From assembly GCA_017629515.1 (NCBI GenBank), contig JAGBXB010000003.1, positions 1 through 41,283 on the forward strand: DNA of 41,283 nt, given 5' to 3'. The stretch comes from Lentisphaeria bacterium (GTDB lineage: Bacteria; Verrucomicrobiota; Lentisphaeria; Victivallales; UBA1829). The notes beneath the pieces were generated by a model. That model made no database searches, was not told the DNA's origin, and saw only the letters and a program-made list of their open reading frames with translations. Both the position numbers and the translations under genes were made by a program. This document shows, one piece after another, positions 6,537 through 16,150 of the stretch (position 1 is the first letter of the stretch; each line of letters begins with the position of its first letter).

Positions 6537-7907
6537 TTATGCGTTTGCTTCCAGATAGCAGATACCTTTTACAGCACAGAATTCTCTGATGAGATCTCTG
6601 TTATCGCCGTAAGAAATAATGTAATGCTGCCCCATTACATCCTGAATGAAGTTTTCAGAGGGGAAGTCAAAGACGACTTCCAGACTGGGCAGCTGGGGAG
6701 CAGGCGGCGTCCAGCCTGCTTCTTCCCATTTTTCCGGAGTTTTTGCTGTACCGAGAGCCGTATGGATGGTAAAGATCCCGTCCACGCTGGTGAGACGGGC
6801 AATCGTCACCATACCGGTTTTCAACTTGGAAACATTCAGCAATCCTTCCCCGAAAGAACCGAAGGCATTGGGCATGACCGTTACTTTACCATCCACAATG
6901 GAGGACGGCACATAGTCCGGTACTCCCATAAGAGCGGATTTTTCTGTAAACTCATAAAATTCCAGATAGGCAGGACTCTTTCCGGTAAGATATTTTACGA
7001 TAAGCTGGGTAACAGCTCCATAGGAATCGTTTTCCGGAACGGTGGGGATATCCATTTTATCATGCAGAAGAGTCATTGCGCCTGCGGGAGCAAATTTCAG
7101 AAGTTTCTTTACTCCATCCACATCGCAGAAAGAGAACGCATCATAGGAGCGTTCTTTGATCTTTTCCATAAAAGCAAGAGCCACCTTTACGGAATTTTCC
7201 ACCGTTCCTTCCTGCGGTGCTTTTACAAAATCCCATTCCTTATTGATATGATCCGCTCCGGCGGCAATATCAGAGGCAGAAAGATTTTCCATAAGTTCTT
7301 TGATTTCCAGAAGATCAAAGTGTTCGATCTCTGCACCGATGGCACTTTTCAGAGCAGAACCATCATAAAGTGTTCCGTAAAGACGCATGTCTCTATACCC
7401 TGCCATTCCGATTTTTGCCTCATTCATCATGGAGGCGGCACGGCAGGCGGCAAGGAAGGTGACTGCTTCATCATATCTGGGGGCGGAATCTTTGAAATTC
7501 ACCAGGTATTTGAAGTTGAATCCCATATCTTCCATAGGTTTACGCAAAGCAGTAGTCCCTGCCTGGTCGGCAGTTGTCACAAAGTGACCATCGGCGCGCC
7601 AGCCGCTCAACCCCCACAGAAGCATGGGTTTGTGTTTGAAGGGTTCGATGGTTTTGATCACTGCCCATGTGGGGATCCATCCTGCAATACAAACGACCAG
7701 TGCATCAAAATCCCCGGCGGCGGAAAGTTCCTTTACCGCTCTCCGGGCATTTTTTCCATCGGGATCGTCACTGACGGGAGCGGTTTCAAAAAGTTCCACA
7801 CCCCGTTTGATAAGTTCATCTGCCGCAACCCGGCAGCGTTCCACGATAAATTCAGGAGGAGTATTCACTTCTCCGAAACCGACAAAACCAGCTTTGATTT
7901 TTCTCAT
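6537..7907 (-). CDS. L-fucose/L-arabinose isomerase-like protein
   Basis: A 456-residue cytoplasmic protein of the L-fucose/L-arabinose isomerase-like group. Enzymes of this fold interconvert aldoses and ketoses with a divalent metal. The start KIKAGFVGFGEVNTPPEF, the segment LVVCIAGWIPTWAVIKTIEPFKHKPMLLWGLSG and the C-terminal half with EFYEF, HTALGTAKTP and QHYIISYGD fit family members annotated this way in glycan-degrading bacteria. The exact sugar cannot be read from sequence. GGAG precedes the ATG. It is the last gene of the operon, 28 bases after the kinase. The isomerase-kinase pair is a classical arrangement for bringing a sugar into phosphorylated ketose metabolism. Confidence 0.82.
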   Translation of the reverse strand: MRKIKAGFVGFGEVNTPPEFIVERCRVAADELIKRGVELFETAPVSDDPDGKNARRAVKELSAAGDFDALVVCIAGWIPTWAVIKTIEPFKHKPMLLWGLSGWRADGHFVTTADQAGTTALRKPMEDMGFNFKYLVNFKDSAPRYDEAVTFLAACRAASMMNEAKIGMAGYRDMRLYGTLYDGSALKSAIGAEIEHFDLLEIKELMENLSASDIAAGADHINKEWDFVKAPQEGTVENSVKVALAFMEKIKERSYDAFSFCDVDGVKKLLKFAPAGAMTLLHDKMDIPTVPENDSYGAVTQLIVKYLTGKSPAYLEFYEFTEKSALMGVPDYVPSSIVDGKVTVMPNAFGSFGEGLLNVSKLKTGMVTIARLTSVDGIFTIHTALGTAKTPEKWEEAGWTPPAPQLPSLEVVFDFPSENFIQDVMGQHYIISYGDNRDLIREFCAVKGICYLEANA

Positions 7908-7935
7908 TTTTTTCTCCGTATTTGAGTTGTTATTT

Positions 7936-9408
7936 TCATTTTCCGAATGTGGGCATGAGAAGAGAATTGACTAATTTATATTTTGCAAAACATTTTTCAT
8001 ATTCTTCCACATCTTTGGAGGGATAAATCGTTTCCCCCTTTTTCACCATCTTTTCCACTCCGTCCGCAGGCGAAGAAAAGACTTTTGCGGCAACTGCGCC
8101 GAAAATGGCAGCTCCCAGACTTGTAGCTTCCGCACACTCTGTAATTGTTACAGGCACATTGAGTACATCCGCTTTGATCTGCAACCAGAGGTTGCTTTTG
8201 GATGCTCCGCCCAGACTGCGTAATTCCTTTACCGTCAAGCCCGCCTTTTTCATTGCTTCCAGATTGTCTCTCAACAAATAGGCGATACTTTCCATACACG
8301 CTCTTGCAATGTGTCCCTTTGTATGAGCCAATGTAAGCCCGTACAATACCCCCCTTGCCTCCGGATTGCAATCCGGGGAAACTGCGCCCGCCATGTGGGG
8401 AAGGATGATAAGACCGTCACTGCCGGCATTTACTTTTGCCGCTTCTGCGTCAAACTCCTTATAGTCCAGACCGGATGCAAAATTATCCCGGAAATATTTG
8501 AGAAGCATTCCGGCAGTAGGTGCCCAGGGCAGCAGAACAAAAGAGCCTTTCTTACTGCCAAGATAAGTGCTTACCTGTTTCGCTTCATCATACACGATAT
8601 GATCGAAAGGCGCACACAATGCAAGGGTACAGCCGGTAGTTTCCGAAATCATGCCGTTTTCACAGCATCCGCTGCCCAGATTGCCGCATACATGGTCAAT
8701 GGGACACAAGGTAACAACACATCCGGCAGGCAGCAGGGAATCATTTTCTTTCACGATCCCGGCACACTCCCCGGCATCGGTGAGACGGGGGAGATTTTCT
8801 TCCGTGATCCCCAGAAATTCCAGCATGGGCGCATACCAGGAAGATGTACGGATGTCATAATATTCTGTGGAGGGCAGCATTCCCCGGCAGGTGGCAAATT
8901 CCCCTGTAAGACGCCACAAAATATAATCTTCCACCATAAGATATTTTGCCGTAACAGCAAAAACTTTTTCCTCATGGCGTTTGAGATGCAATATTTTTGC
9001 GGCAGGCCAACAGGGGAGCATATCCGTCTGACCGGACATACGGAAAAGTTCCTCATTGCCAAACTTTTCCTTTAATATTTCCGCTTCCTCTCCGGCACGG
9101 TTGTCCAGCCAGACCACGGCTTTACGGGAGGGGTTGTTTTCCCTATCCAGATAGACAAGGGTTTCCGCCTGTCCGGTGATCCCGGCGGAAACAATGTTTC
9201 CGGGATCAATTTCTGCCTCTTCCACAGCAGAAGCGATCGCTTTTTTTACCGACTGCCAGTATAATTCCGGATCCAGTTCCACAATATCGGGAGCAGGAGT
9301 TTCAAGAGTGTATTCAGAAAGCCCCGAACCACACGCAGTCCCCTTTTCATCAAAGAGGACTGCTTTTACTCCCGTTGTACCGATGTCAAGTCCGAGAAAT
9401 CTTTTCAT
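7936..9408 (-). CDS. FGGY-family carbohydrate kinase (xylulokinase-like)
   Basis: A 490-residue sugar kinase that phosphorylates a ketose or polyol with ATP. It has the N-terminal phosphate-binding LGLDIGTTGVKAVLFDEKG, AGITGQAETLVYLD, VVWLDNRA and the C-terminal FGGY region with LRSLGGASKSNLWLQIKADVLNVPV and EATSLGAAIFGA. The ATG at 9408 has AGGGTG four bases upstream; a GTG at 9414 in frame would overlap that site. It is 23 bases after the ceramidase-like gene and 28 bases before the isomerase gene. Xylulose, ribulose, fuculose or rhamnulose are all possible substrates. Confidence 0.88.
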   Translation of the reverse strand: MKRFLGLDIGTTGVKAVLFDEKGTACGSGLSEYTLETPAPDIVELDPELYWQSVKKAIASAVEEAEIDPGNIVSAGITGQAETLVYLDRENNPSRKAVVWLDNRAGEEAEILKEKFGNEELFRMSGQTDMLPCWPAAKILHLKRHEEKVFAVTAKYLMVEDYILWRLTGEFATCRGMLPSTEYYDIRTSSWYAPMLEFLGITEENLPRLTDAGECAGIVKENDSLLPAGCVVTLCPIDHVCGNLGSGCCENGMISETTGCTLALCAPFDHIVYDEAKQVSTYLGSKKGSFVLLPWAPTAGMLLKYFRDNFASGLDYKEFDAEAAKVNAGSDGLIILPHMAGAVSPDCNPEARGVLYGLTLAHTKGHIARACMESIAYLLRDNLEAMKKAGLTVKELRSLGGASKSNLWLQIKADVLNVPVTITECAEATSLGAAIFGAVAAKVFSSPADGVEKMVKKGETIYPSKDVEEYEKCFAKYKLVNSLLMPTFGK

Positions 9409-9431
9409 TTTCACCCTTTTTCAGTAAGATT

Positions 9432-10919
9432 TCAAAACATCTTGTTGATGGCTTCCACGGTGTCGTCACAAAGTTTGTAACCGCCGTCAGAACCAACCTG
9501 ACCATTGACGATCAATCCTCCGTAACCGCCGAATTTTTCCCCGTCGGGGCTGGGCAGGTATCCGGCATGGAAAGAAGCTCCGTTGCACAGCTGCACCAGG
9601 AAGGTCTGGGCGGCTTTGCTGCGAGCTTTGATGATCTGACCGAAGTAGAGATACAGTTCAAAGGGATTTGTTGCAAACGCCACATCCCCCATACGCACTA
9701 CATTCATGGGGAAGGTGAGAACAGGATTTTCATCCTGATTTTCATAACGGGCAAGTACAGCCTTTTCGATCTTGATGAGGGAGAAATGGTGTTTCTTATC
9801 ATCATAGGGGCCGTGGCCGTCAAGTTTCTCATTGGCGTGGGTCTCATCGCAGAATTGGATAAACGCCTCTTTTTCCGGCATGATGGAAGTAAGGCGGTCA
9901 AGTTCTGCAACTGCTTTCACATAATCCTGATAGGAGGCGCGTCTGCGGGGAAGGGTCACAGTAAGCTGCTCACTTTTGAATACCGGTTCATAATCGATTT
10001 TGCCACTAACCGCATTTGTCACAGTATGGACAAGGCGGTTGGAAAGTTCTTCCACGCCGTCCGCGTGCCAGAAGTCGGGTTCGGTGACATAGTGGCGTAC
10101 AAGGTCACGGGGACTCTGGCATCCGGCAGGGCTGATTTCATAAATCATACGGAAATCATTTCCATATTCTTTCTGCAATTTTTCTCTGGTCGCCCCGGCA
10201 AAGTCGGAGGAGACCTGATAGGTGGATTCCATCACCTGGGAGGGACATGCCACATTGACGATGACCCCGGTTTTATTCCCCTCTTTATCAAAGGTGAAAA
10301 GCATATCCACTCCGGAATCCTCTCCGGCTTCCATTCCCACATAATCCCGTCTTGTGGTATCTCCGTACATTTCTGCGGTATTATCCGAATAAACGGCTCT
10401 GCGGCAATGACCAATCCTGGCGTTGCCGAAGGCACGGGCTATCCCGCCTTCTTTACGGTTGTTCCATGCTTCCACAAGAGCCTGGGCTACTTTTTCAATG
10501 GCAAAAGCACTGTATTCGGCAGGAGTGAGCATTTCTTCATAGGGAACACGGTCTTCCTCCCGCAAACTTTCCTGACAATGCAGAATGGGATCACTTCCCA
10601 GAGGACCTGCTTCCGGATTCAAACTGGGACCGCTGTGGGTATGGATGACGTGAATGAAGATCTTGGTCGTATCGATCTCTTTGCAAAGTTCTGCAACTTT
10701 GTCGCAGACTCCTTTATAGAAAGCATAAGGCATTCCCACATTGTCCACTCCGGCGGTAAGAAAATGATCGTTTCCGGAAGAGAAAGCGGCCGCAGTCACT
10801 TTCAGACGGGAATGGATCTTTTCCGCAAGCCGGACATAATACTGACCGTAAAGTCCGATTTTTTTGTCTGTTACAGGAGTGATGTCCTTTTCACTCCATC
10901 CGATGAGAAGTTTATTCAT
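9432..10919 (-). CDS. neutral/alkaline ceramidase-like amidohydrolase, cytoplasmic
   Basis: A 495-residue protein resembling the N-terminal domain of neutral ceramidases, zinc enzymes that cleave the amide bond of ceramide. Seen are the opening WSEKDITP, the metal motif VIHTHSGPSL with H93 and H95, SSDFAGATREKLQK, and a C-terminal CNGASFHAGYLPS. Secreted ceramidases have a signal peptide and a C-terminal immunoglobulin-like domain; both are missing here. Its place between a sugar kinase and a sugar transporter makes ceramide an unlikely substrate. Hydrolysis of an N-acyl or ester group on a carbohydrate is an inference. GGAA precedes the ATG. Confidence 0.83.
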   Translation of the reverse strand: MNKLLIGWSEKDITPVTDKKIGLYGQYYVRLAEKIHSRLKVTAAAFSSGNDHFLTAGVDNVGMPYAFYKGVCDKVAELCKEIDTTKIFIHVIHTHSGPSLNPEAGPLGSDPILHCQESLREEDRVPYEEMLTPAEYSAFAIEKVAQALVEAWNNRKEGGIARAFGNARIGHCRRAVYSDNTAEMYGDTTRRDYVGMEAGEDSGVDMLFTFDKEGNKTGVIVNVACPSQVMESTYQVSSDFAGATREKLQKEYGNDFRMIYEISPAGCQSPRDLVRHYVTEPDFWHADGVEELSNRLVHTVTNAVSGKIDYEPVFKSEQLTVTLPRRRASYQDYVKAVAELDRLTSIMPEKEAFIQFCDETHANEKLDGHGPYDDKKHHFSLIKIEKAVLARYENQDENPVLTFPMNVVRMGDVAFATNPFELYLYFGQIIKARSKAAQTFLVQLCNGASFHAGYLPSPDGEKFGGYGGLIVNGQVGSDGGYKLCDDTVEAINKMF

Positions 10920-10961
10920 TTTTTCTTCCTTTCTCCCTTTTTCAAGGGAATAAATGTTTGT

Positions 10962-12227
10962 TTATATCGTTGATATTTTCTGTATCATTTCATTATGTGC
11001 TTTTCTGCACAGCTTTGACGTTAAAAGAAATACAGGGATGGTCAAAAGAAATCCCGCCGCCGCGGTTACATAAATGCTGCGGATCTCCAGATAATACATG
11101 ATCGCTCCGCCAAGGGGGGAGGCGATCATCATACCTATACTGCGGAAAGAGGATGCCATGCCGAAGATCTGCCCTCTTTTCTCTTCCGGGGATACGTTGG
11201 AAAGCATATTCAGAAATACCGGTTCCAGTCCTCCCACAGTGATAAAGGCAAGAAAACGGGATACACCCAATACCATGAGATTGGGGGCAAATCCCTGTCC
11301 GAGTACAAAAAGTATGGAGAGCAGAAGGCAGGGCAGAGCTACTTTTATGGGGGAGAACCTGTCGGCAAGATAACCGATAAGACTTCCGGCAATAACGCCG
11401 CCTGCCGCCGCTGCAGCACTTACATAACTTGTGTAAAGTTCCGTATTGATTTTTCCGGCAATATTTTCCACCTGCAATGCAAGATATGCTTCATCAAACC
11501 TTCTGGAAAATGCCATCATGAGAAACAACGTAAGCGTCATCCATGCCGCCGCTGAAAAACCGAAATGAGGCAGTTTGAAATGCTTCTTTTCTTTCTTTTC
11601 CGCAGGGAGGGGAATATTTTTCACAGGCGGTACAAAATCTTCATGTACAAAGAAAAGGATCAGGAATCCGCCTGCAAGGAACATAAGCCCGCAGAAGAGG
11701 AACGCGGCAGTATAGCCGAAATAGTGTACGATCATTCCGCCGGTAAGGTATCCCAGTACATTTCCGCTCCATACAGCAGAACTCAAAAGTCCCAGAGCGA
11801 ATCCGTGTTTTTCCTTGGGCGTAGTGGAAACGATCAGGGTTTGTGCTGCCGTAACCGTCCCGGAAAAACAGCTTGTGAGAAAACGCAGGATGATGAGAAT
11901 TGCAATATTGGGGGATATCCCCATCAGCGGCATAAGGAGTGCCCCGCCGAAATTGGCCCGTAAAAGCATGATCTTCCTGCCGTATCTGTCGGAAAGCATT
12001 CCCCAGAGAGGCGTGCAGATGCAGAAACTTGTCATGCTGGCAAAATAAAATATGGAAACATATACCCCCCGCAATGCAGGATCTTCGATTCCCAGTTTCA
12101 CCCGCATGAATACAGGAATAAAGGGCAGGGCAGAGCCGAATCCCGCCAGACAGAGAAGCTGGGCGATCCATGTAAAAAGGAGATTCTGTTTCCAGTTGAT
12201 CTCTTTTTTTCCGTTTTCCTCAACCAT
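10962..12227 (-). CDS. MFS transporter
   Basis: A 421-residue membrane protein with the pattern of about twelve hydrophobic segments and the major facilitator loop motif GMLSDRYGRK between segments 2 and 3. A long basic central loop around residues 195-220 separates the two halves, and GYLADRFSP marks the equivalent loop in the second half. It resembles the drug/sugar proton antiporter groups rather than a known sugar family. In this operon it is the only transporter, so uptake of the pathway substrate, or export of a product, is the likely role. AGGA lies eight bases before the ATG. Confidence 0.88.
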   Translation of the reverse strand: MVEENGKKEINWKQNLLFTWIAQLLCLAGFGSALPFIPVFMRVKLGIEDPALRGVYVSIFYFASMTSFCICTPLWGMLSDRYGRKIMLLRANFGGALLMPLMGISPNIAILIILRFLTSCFSGTVTAAQTLIVSTTPKEKHGFALGLLSSAVWSGNVLGYLTGGMIVHYFGYTAAFLFCGLMFLAGGFLILFFVHEDFVPPVKNIPLPAEKKEKKHFKLPHFGFSAAAWMTLTLFLMMAFSRRFDEAYLALQVENIAGKINTELYTSYVSAAAAAGGVIAGSLIGYLADRFSPIKVALPCLLLSILFVLGQGFAPNLMVLGVSRFLAFITVGGLEPVFLNMLSNVSPEEKRGQIFGMASSFRSIGMMIASPLGGAIMYYLEIRSIYVTAAAGFLLTIPVFLLTSKLCRKAHNEMIQKISTI

Positions 12228-12253
12228 TCTTTATTCCTGTTTCAAGTTTTTTT

Positions 12254-13378
12254 TCAGATCTTCACCCATTTACCGCCATTGGCAGCACTTTCCTGTACTT
12301 TGGCAAGGATCTCCTGCATCTTTACACCGTCTTCCAGAGAGGGGCCCAGCTGCTGACCGGTATGGACACTTTTCAGGAAGGTATAAAGGCAGTGCATGTG
12401 ACCGCGCATCCAGCCGATGGGGGCTTTGGGAGTGGGGAATCCGGCAGGTTTGTCATATCTCTGACCGCAGTCGATGGCTGTCCAGCCTCTCACGCCGCCG
12501 ATGGGGGAAGATTTGGCAGAGCAGTCATAGTAGAAAAGTTTATCCAGATTCATGGGATCCCAGCGCAATGCTCCTTTGGTACCGTGGATGGCAAAACCGA
12601 ATTCATCTTCCGCACCGGTAGTGATCTTGGAAGCGGAAATATTACCGTAAGCACCATTGGGGAGTTTTACAGTAACAAGCATATTGTCTTCGGCTGTGAC
12701 CTTTACCATTTTGCCCGGTTCTGTGGCGGAAGGTCTTTCCGGGAAAGCAATGTGGGTAACAGCAGAAAGTGAATCAAAGGGGCCGATAAGCATATTCATA
12801 AGGTCAAGGATATGACTTCCCAGATCGTTCACCACTCCTGCGGCAAGTTTCCATTTGAAGGGGGCTTTGGGGTCGGCACTGCCGCTGTGAAGATACTGAC
12901 CGCGGAATTCCAGAATATCGCCTATCGCCCCTTCTTCGATAAGCTGTTTTGCCCGCAATGTAGCAGGGAAGAAACGGTTCTGCAATGTCATCTGGCTGAT
13001 ACCTTTATAGCCTTTCAGGGCTTCCCGGATGGCGAGAGCGTCGGAAAGTTCCTGGGTAAGGGGTTTATCGCAGTAAATATGTTTGCCGTGGGCAATGGCG
13101 GACATGATGGCTTCATAATGTTTATCATTGGGGGAGCAGATATCCACAATATCGATATCGGGATTTTCTGTGATCTCACGGAAATCGGTGACTGCGTGTT
13201 CCGCTCCTACCATGGCACAGCCCTTCTGCGCCGTTTCGATGTGACCGGTACAGATATGGGTGATGCGGCTTCTGAAATCCTGCTGATCATAGTGCATGGG
13301 AATATTCATGTGGCCGTAGGCGTGGACTTTACCGATGAATCCGAAACCGATCATCCCTACTTTATATTCTTTTGTCAT
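12254..13378 (-). CDS. Gfo/Idh/MocA family oxidoreductase
   Basis: A 374-residue NAD(P)-dependent dehydrogenase. The N-terminal Rossmann fold is shown by VGMIGFGFIGKVHAYGH, followed by DIVDICSPNDKHYEAIMSAIAHGKHIYCDKPLT, the usual catalytic-lysine segment. The C-terminal alpha/beta domain includes VVNDLGSHILDLMN. Members oxidise or epimerise sugars, inositols or sugar acids, and the substrate cannot be read here. It lies between the MFS gene (26 bases) and a GH28-like gene (67 bases). With the MBL-fold gene upstream, oxidation to a lactone followed by lactone opening is a reasonable inference. Confidence 0.9.
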   Translation of the reverse strand: MTKEYKVGMIGFGFIGKVHAYGHMNIPMHYDQQDFRSRITHICTGHIETAQKGCAMVGAEHAVTDFREITENPDIDIVDICSPNDKHYEAIMSAIAHGKHIYCDKPLTQELSDALAIREALKGYKGISQMTLQNRFFPATLRAKQLIEEGAIGDILEFRGQYLHSGSADPKAPFKWKLAAGVVNDLGSHILDLMNMLIGPFDSLSAVTHIAFPERPSATEPGKMVKVTAEDNMLVTVKLPNGAYGNISASKITTGAEDEFGFAIHGTKGALRWDPMNLDKLFYYDCSAKSSPIGGVRGWTAIDCGQRYDKPAGFPTPKAPIGWMRGHMHCLYTFLKSVHTGQQLGPSLEDGVKMQEILAKVQESAANGGKWVKI

Positions 13379-13445
13379 TTTTCTTCCTTTCTCTTTATGA
13401 AATATTCTGACAACTTATTCTTTTATTTGTTCGTATTTTTCTTTC

Positions 13446-14828
13446 TCAATAGTTGGGCCGCTGTTTCCCCTCTTCGATTTCCCGGGCATTGAAAGCCGTA
13501 CTCAAAGGCAGTTCTTTATTTCCTTTGCACCCCTTTACATTATCCATGAAGATCTCTCCATCTTCATCGGAAATCACAACAGCTTCGGTAGCATAGGATT
13601 CATCCGGGATCCTTACAGTAATATCCCGCATGGAAACATTTTTTGCTCCGGCAATAAGGAATGCCCCTCTACCGGTAGCGTGTTCCCATTCGTGATATCC
13701 TCTGCTGAAACGCACCCTGGGAGTACCGGAAAGAACCACATTGAAATTCTGCAATGCGATATCTTCCACAACAGCACCCACATTGCTCTGGATCACAAAA
13801 TTCACACAACTTTTGGCAGTGATGTTGCTGAAACGGATATTGCGGACAGGGGGAGCAATGCAATCGGTTGCCCCCATGCAGTAAGAACCCATATAGATCC
13901 CGCAAAGAGATTCCATAAAAATATTGTTGAATGAGATATTTTCAATGGCAGTACCCGGTTCTTCATCCGTATTGAAAGTATAACGCGCTTCCAGACACAC
14001 CCCTTTGGAGGAACCCCGGATGATCACATTGGATACCAGACAGTTGCGGATGACTCCATTTCCCACTCCGATACGGAAGGCATTGCATCCGGGAGTACGC
14101 AGCTGACAGTTTGTGACAGTCACATCCTCCAGAATGGCATCCTGATTTTTCAGCCGTCTTTTGGCACAGCGGAAAGTAATGCAGTCATCTTCTGTATCGA
14201 TCAGGCAGTCGCTTACGATGACATGGCGGGAGGAATCAATATCTATTCCGTCACTGTTGGGGATCTCCGGATTGTTTTTGATCCGTAATCCGCTTATGAT
14301 CACATTTTCGCATCCGTGGACAAGACAGCTCCAGTAGGCGGAGTTGAAAAGACGCACATCCCTGATCCGGATATCTTCCGATTCGCAAAGATAGACCATC
14401 TGGGAGGGGCGTTTGATACTTGAATCCTTATGTACCGCCCCGAAATCCGGTACATTTCTCCGGTAGGGGAAACTCATACCGTTTCCGTCGATGGTTCCGT
14501 GACCGGTCAAGCCGGCATGTTTCACTTCCAGAAAGACGATAAAGTGTCCTCCTGTGGTATGTTCCGGTTCACTTGCCGCATTCTGTATCCAGGCATCCGC
14601 AGCATTGTAATCGGCATAGTCAGGAGAGGCTTTCAGTGTGGTATTGCTTTCCAGATGCAGAAAGACATCCGAACGCATGTAAAGAGTTCCGGAAATAAAA
14701 AGTCCGCTGGGCATATATACCGTCCCCCCGCCGGAAGAAGCACACAAATCTATCCCTTTCTGGATAAGGAAAGTCTGTACCTTTTTCCCGTCAGGAACAA
14801 GACCAAGCTCTTTCAGAAAAATATCCAT
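13446..14828 (-). CDS. GH28-like right-handed beta-helix protein (polygalacturonase-like), cytoplasmic
   Basis: A 460-residue protein with polygalacturonase-like beta-helix organisation: a start with GGGTVYMPSGLFISGTLYMRS, GHGTIDGNG at about 109-117, then NSDGIDID (D193) and TEDDCITF (D214, D215), which match the three acidic residues of GH28. Where classical GH28 enzymes have Gly-His-Gly, this has RIGVGNG (252-258), so the His is absent. The Arg-x-Lys motif is replaced by CLEARY. There is no signal peptide. The ATG at 14828 has AGGGAA upstream; the longer frame from 14864 would overlap the previous gene. A paralogue lies directly upstream. It probably acts on imported oligosaccharides. Confidence 0.82.
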   Translation of the reverse strand: MDIFLKELGLVPDGKKVQTFLIQKGIDLCASSGGGTVYMPSGLFISGTLYMRSDVFLHLESNTTLKASPDYADYNAADAWIQNAASEPEHTTGGHFIVFLEVKHAGLTGHGTIDGNGMSFPYRRNVPDFGAVHKDSSIKRPSQMVYLCESEDIRIRDVRLFNSAYWSCLVHGCENVIISGLRIKNNPEIPNSDGIDIDSSRHVIVSDCLIDTEDDCITFRCAKRRLKNQDAILEDVTVTNCQLRTPGCNAFRIGVGNGVIRNCLVSNVIIRGSSKGVCLEARYTFNTDEEPGTAIENISFNNIFMESLCGIYMGSYCMGATDCIAPPVRNIRFSNITAKSCVNFVIQSNVGAVVEDIALQNFNVVLSGTPRVRFSRGYHEWEHATGRGAFLIAGAKNVSMRDITVRIPDESYATEAVVISDEDGEIFMDNVKGCKGNKELPLSTAFNAREIEEGKQRPNY

Positions 14829-14844
14829 AATAAATTTCCCTGTT

Positions 14845-16143
14845 TCAAATCTCTTTTCCCTCAATATGGAAAGGACGGCAGGATACCGTTTCTTTCAATA
14901 CCACTTCTTCCGTATTTGCGGCACAAATGGCATATTCCCATTCATTTGCCTCTTCCGGGAAGTTTATTTTCACATCCCGGAAGGTGACATTTTCCGCATT
15001 TTCCACCCAGAAGGCACAGGGGGGATTGGTTTTAATAAATTCCCCGTAACTGTACTCCGGTCTTTCCCCGATATTTTCCCCTCTTCCATAATCAAGGACT
15101 ACATCGGAAAAAGTAATATTTTCCACATAACCTTTGCTCCGTCCGATAACAAGACTTCCCTTCGCTGCCGTGCCCCGGACATGATTGAATACCACATTGC
15201 GGATGGCTTTTGCCTCCTCTTTCTGTATTCCCCGTACCGATGTGGCGATATTGAAAGGCCGAACGCAATCCATACGCACATTTTCGATCATGATATCCTC
15301 TATCCCCACTCCGGGACTTGTCTGGGAGTACTGGGAAACAAAACAGAAAGCTGTACGGGTATCATGGATCACAATATTGCTGATATTGCATCTGCGGACA
15401 AGTCCGTTACCCACGCCGATACGGAAGGCACAGCATCTTGTGGAAAGGATACAGTTGGTGATCGTCACATATTCGCAGTACCGTTTCTTTTTCAAAGGTT
15501 CTTCATTGCCCCGCAAAGTAAGGCTGTCATCCGCAGAGTGGATGATGCAATCACTTATGGTGACAAAACGGCAGCAGTCAATATCCATACCGTCCCCGTT
15601 ATGGGTACGGAAGTCATTGGTGTTGCGCAAGCCCCGGATGGTGACAAATTCGCAGCCATGGAGGAAAAGTGTCCAGTAAGGGGGATTGACCATTTCCATA
15701 TCGGTAATGGTCACATTTTCACATTCGCAGAAAAAGACCATCTGCCCCGGCCGCCATTGGGGAAAAGCAAAGACAGTGGGATGCACAGGATGGGGTTCAT
15801 TCATGAAAGCCTGACGGTTGCCGTCGATGCGTCCGCCCCGCAGCACGATATTATGCTGTTCCGCGGCAATGATCAGATGCGCCCCGGAAACATGTTCTGC
15901 GGCAAATACCCTGTTCTGGGGGATCACATCATCTTTATTGTAATCTTCTTTATCGGGACTTCCCAGAATGACCGCCCCCTCCTCCAGATCAAGTCCCCCG
16001 TTGGATTTGAGAAAAAGGGTTCCGGTAAGATATACTCCCGGCGGAAAATGGACGATCCCGCCTGCATCAATGGCTTTTTGAATGGCAAGAGTATCTTTGG
16101 TGATACCGTCGCCTTTTGCTCCGAAATCTTTTACGTTATGCAT
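14845..16143 (-). CDS. GH28-like right-handed beta-helix protein (polygalacturonase-like), cytoplasmic, second copy
   Basis: A 432-residue paralogue of the downstream gene. It opens with VKDFGAKGDGITKDTLAIQKAID, a classic pectinase-like beta-helix start, and has RIDGNRQAF, NGDGMDID (D184) and ADDSLTLRG (D205, D206). As in its neighbour, RIGVGNG (241-247) stands where GH28 enzymes carry Gly-His-Gly, and Arg-x-Lys is missing. There is no signal peptide. The ATG at 16143 has GAGGTG in ideal position; a GTG two codons earlier would overlap that site. It is 7 bases after the MBL-fold gene and 16 bases before the second GH28-like gene. The two may split tasks on differently linked uronic or rhamnosyl residues; this is inference. 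Confidence 0.82.
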   Translation of the reverse strand: MHNVKDFGAKGDGITKDTLAIQKAIDAGGIVHFPPGVYLTGTLFLKSNGGLDLEEGAVILGSPDKEDYNKDDVIPQNRVFAAEHVSGAHLIIAAEQHNIVLRGGRIDGNRQAFMNEPHPVHPTVFAFPQWRPGQMVFFCECENVTITDMEMVNPPYWTLFLHGCEFVTIRGLRNTNDFRTHNGDGMDIDCCRFVTISDCIIHSADDSLTLRGNEEPLKKKRYCEYVTITNCILSTRCCAFRIGVGNGLVRRCNISNIVIHDTRTAFCFVSQYSQTSPGVGIEDIMIENVRMDCVRPFNIATSVRGIQKEEAKAIRNVVFNHVRGTAAKGSLVIGRSKGYVENITFSDVVLDYGRGENIGERPEYSYGEFIKTNPPCAFWVENAENVTFRDVKINFPEEANEWEYAICAANTEEVVLKETVSCRPFHIEGKEI

Positions 16144-16150
16144 TTTCACC

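Noticed and set aside
6489..7925. 478-residue plus-strand frame
   Set aside because: Mirror image of the isomerase-like gene, rich in His, Phe and Cys, with no family features.
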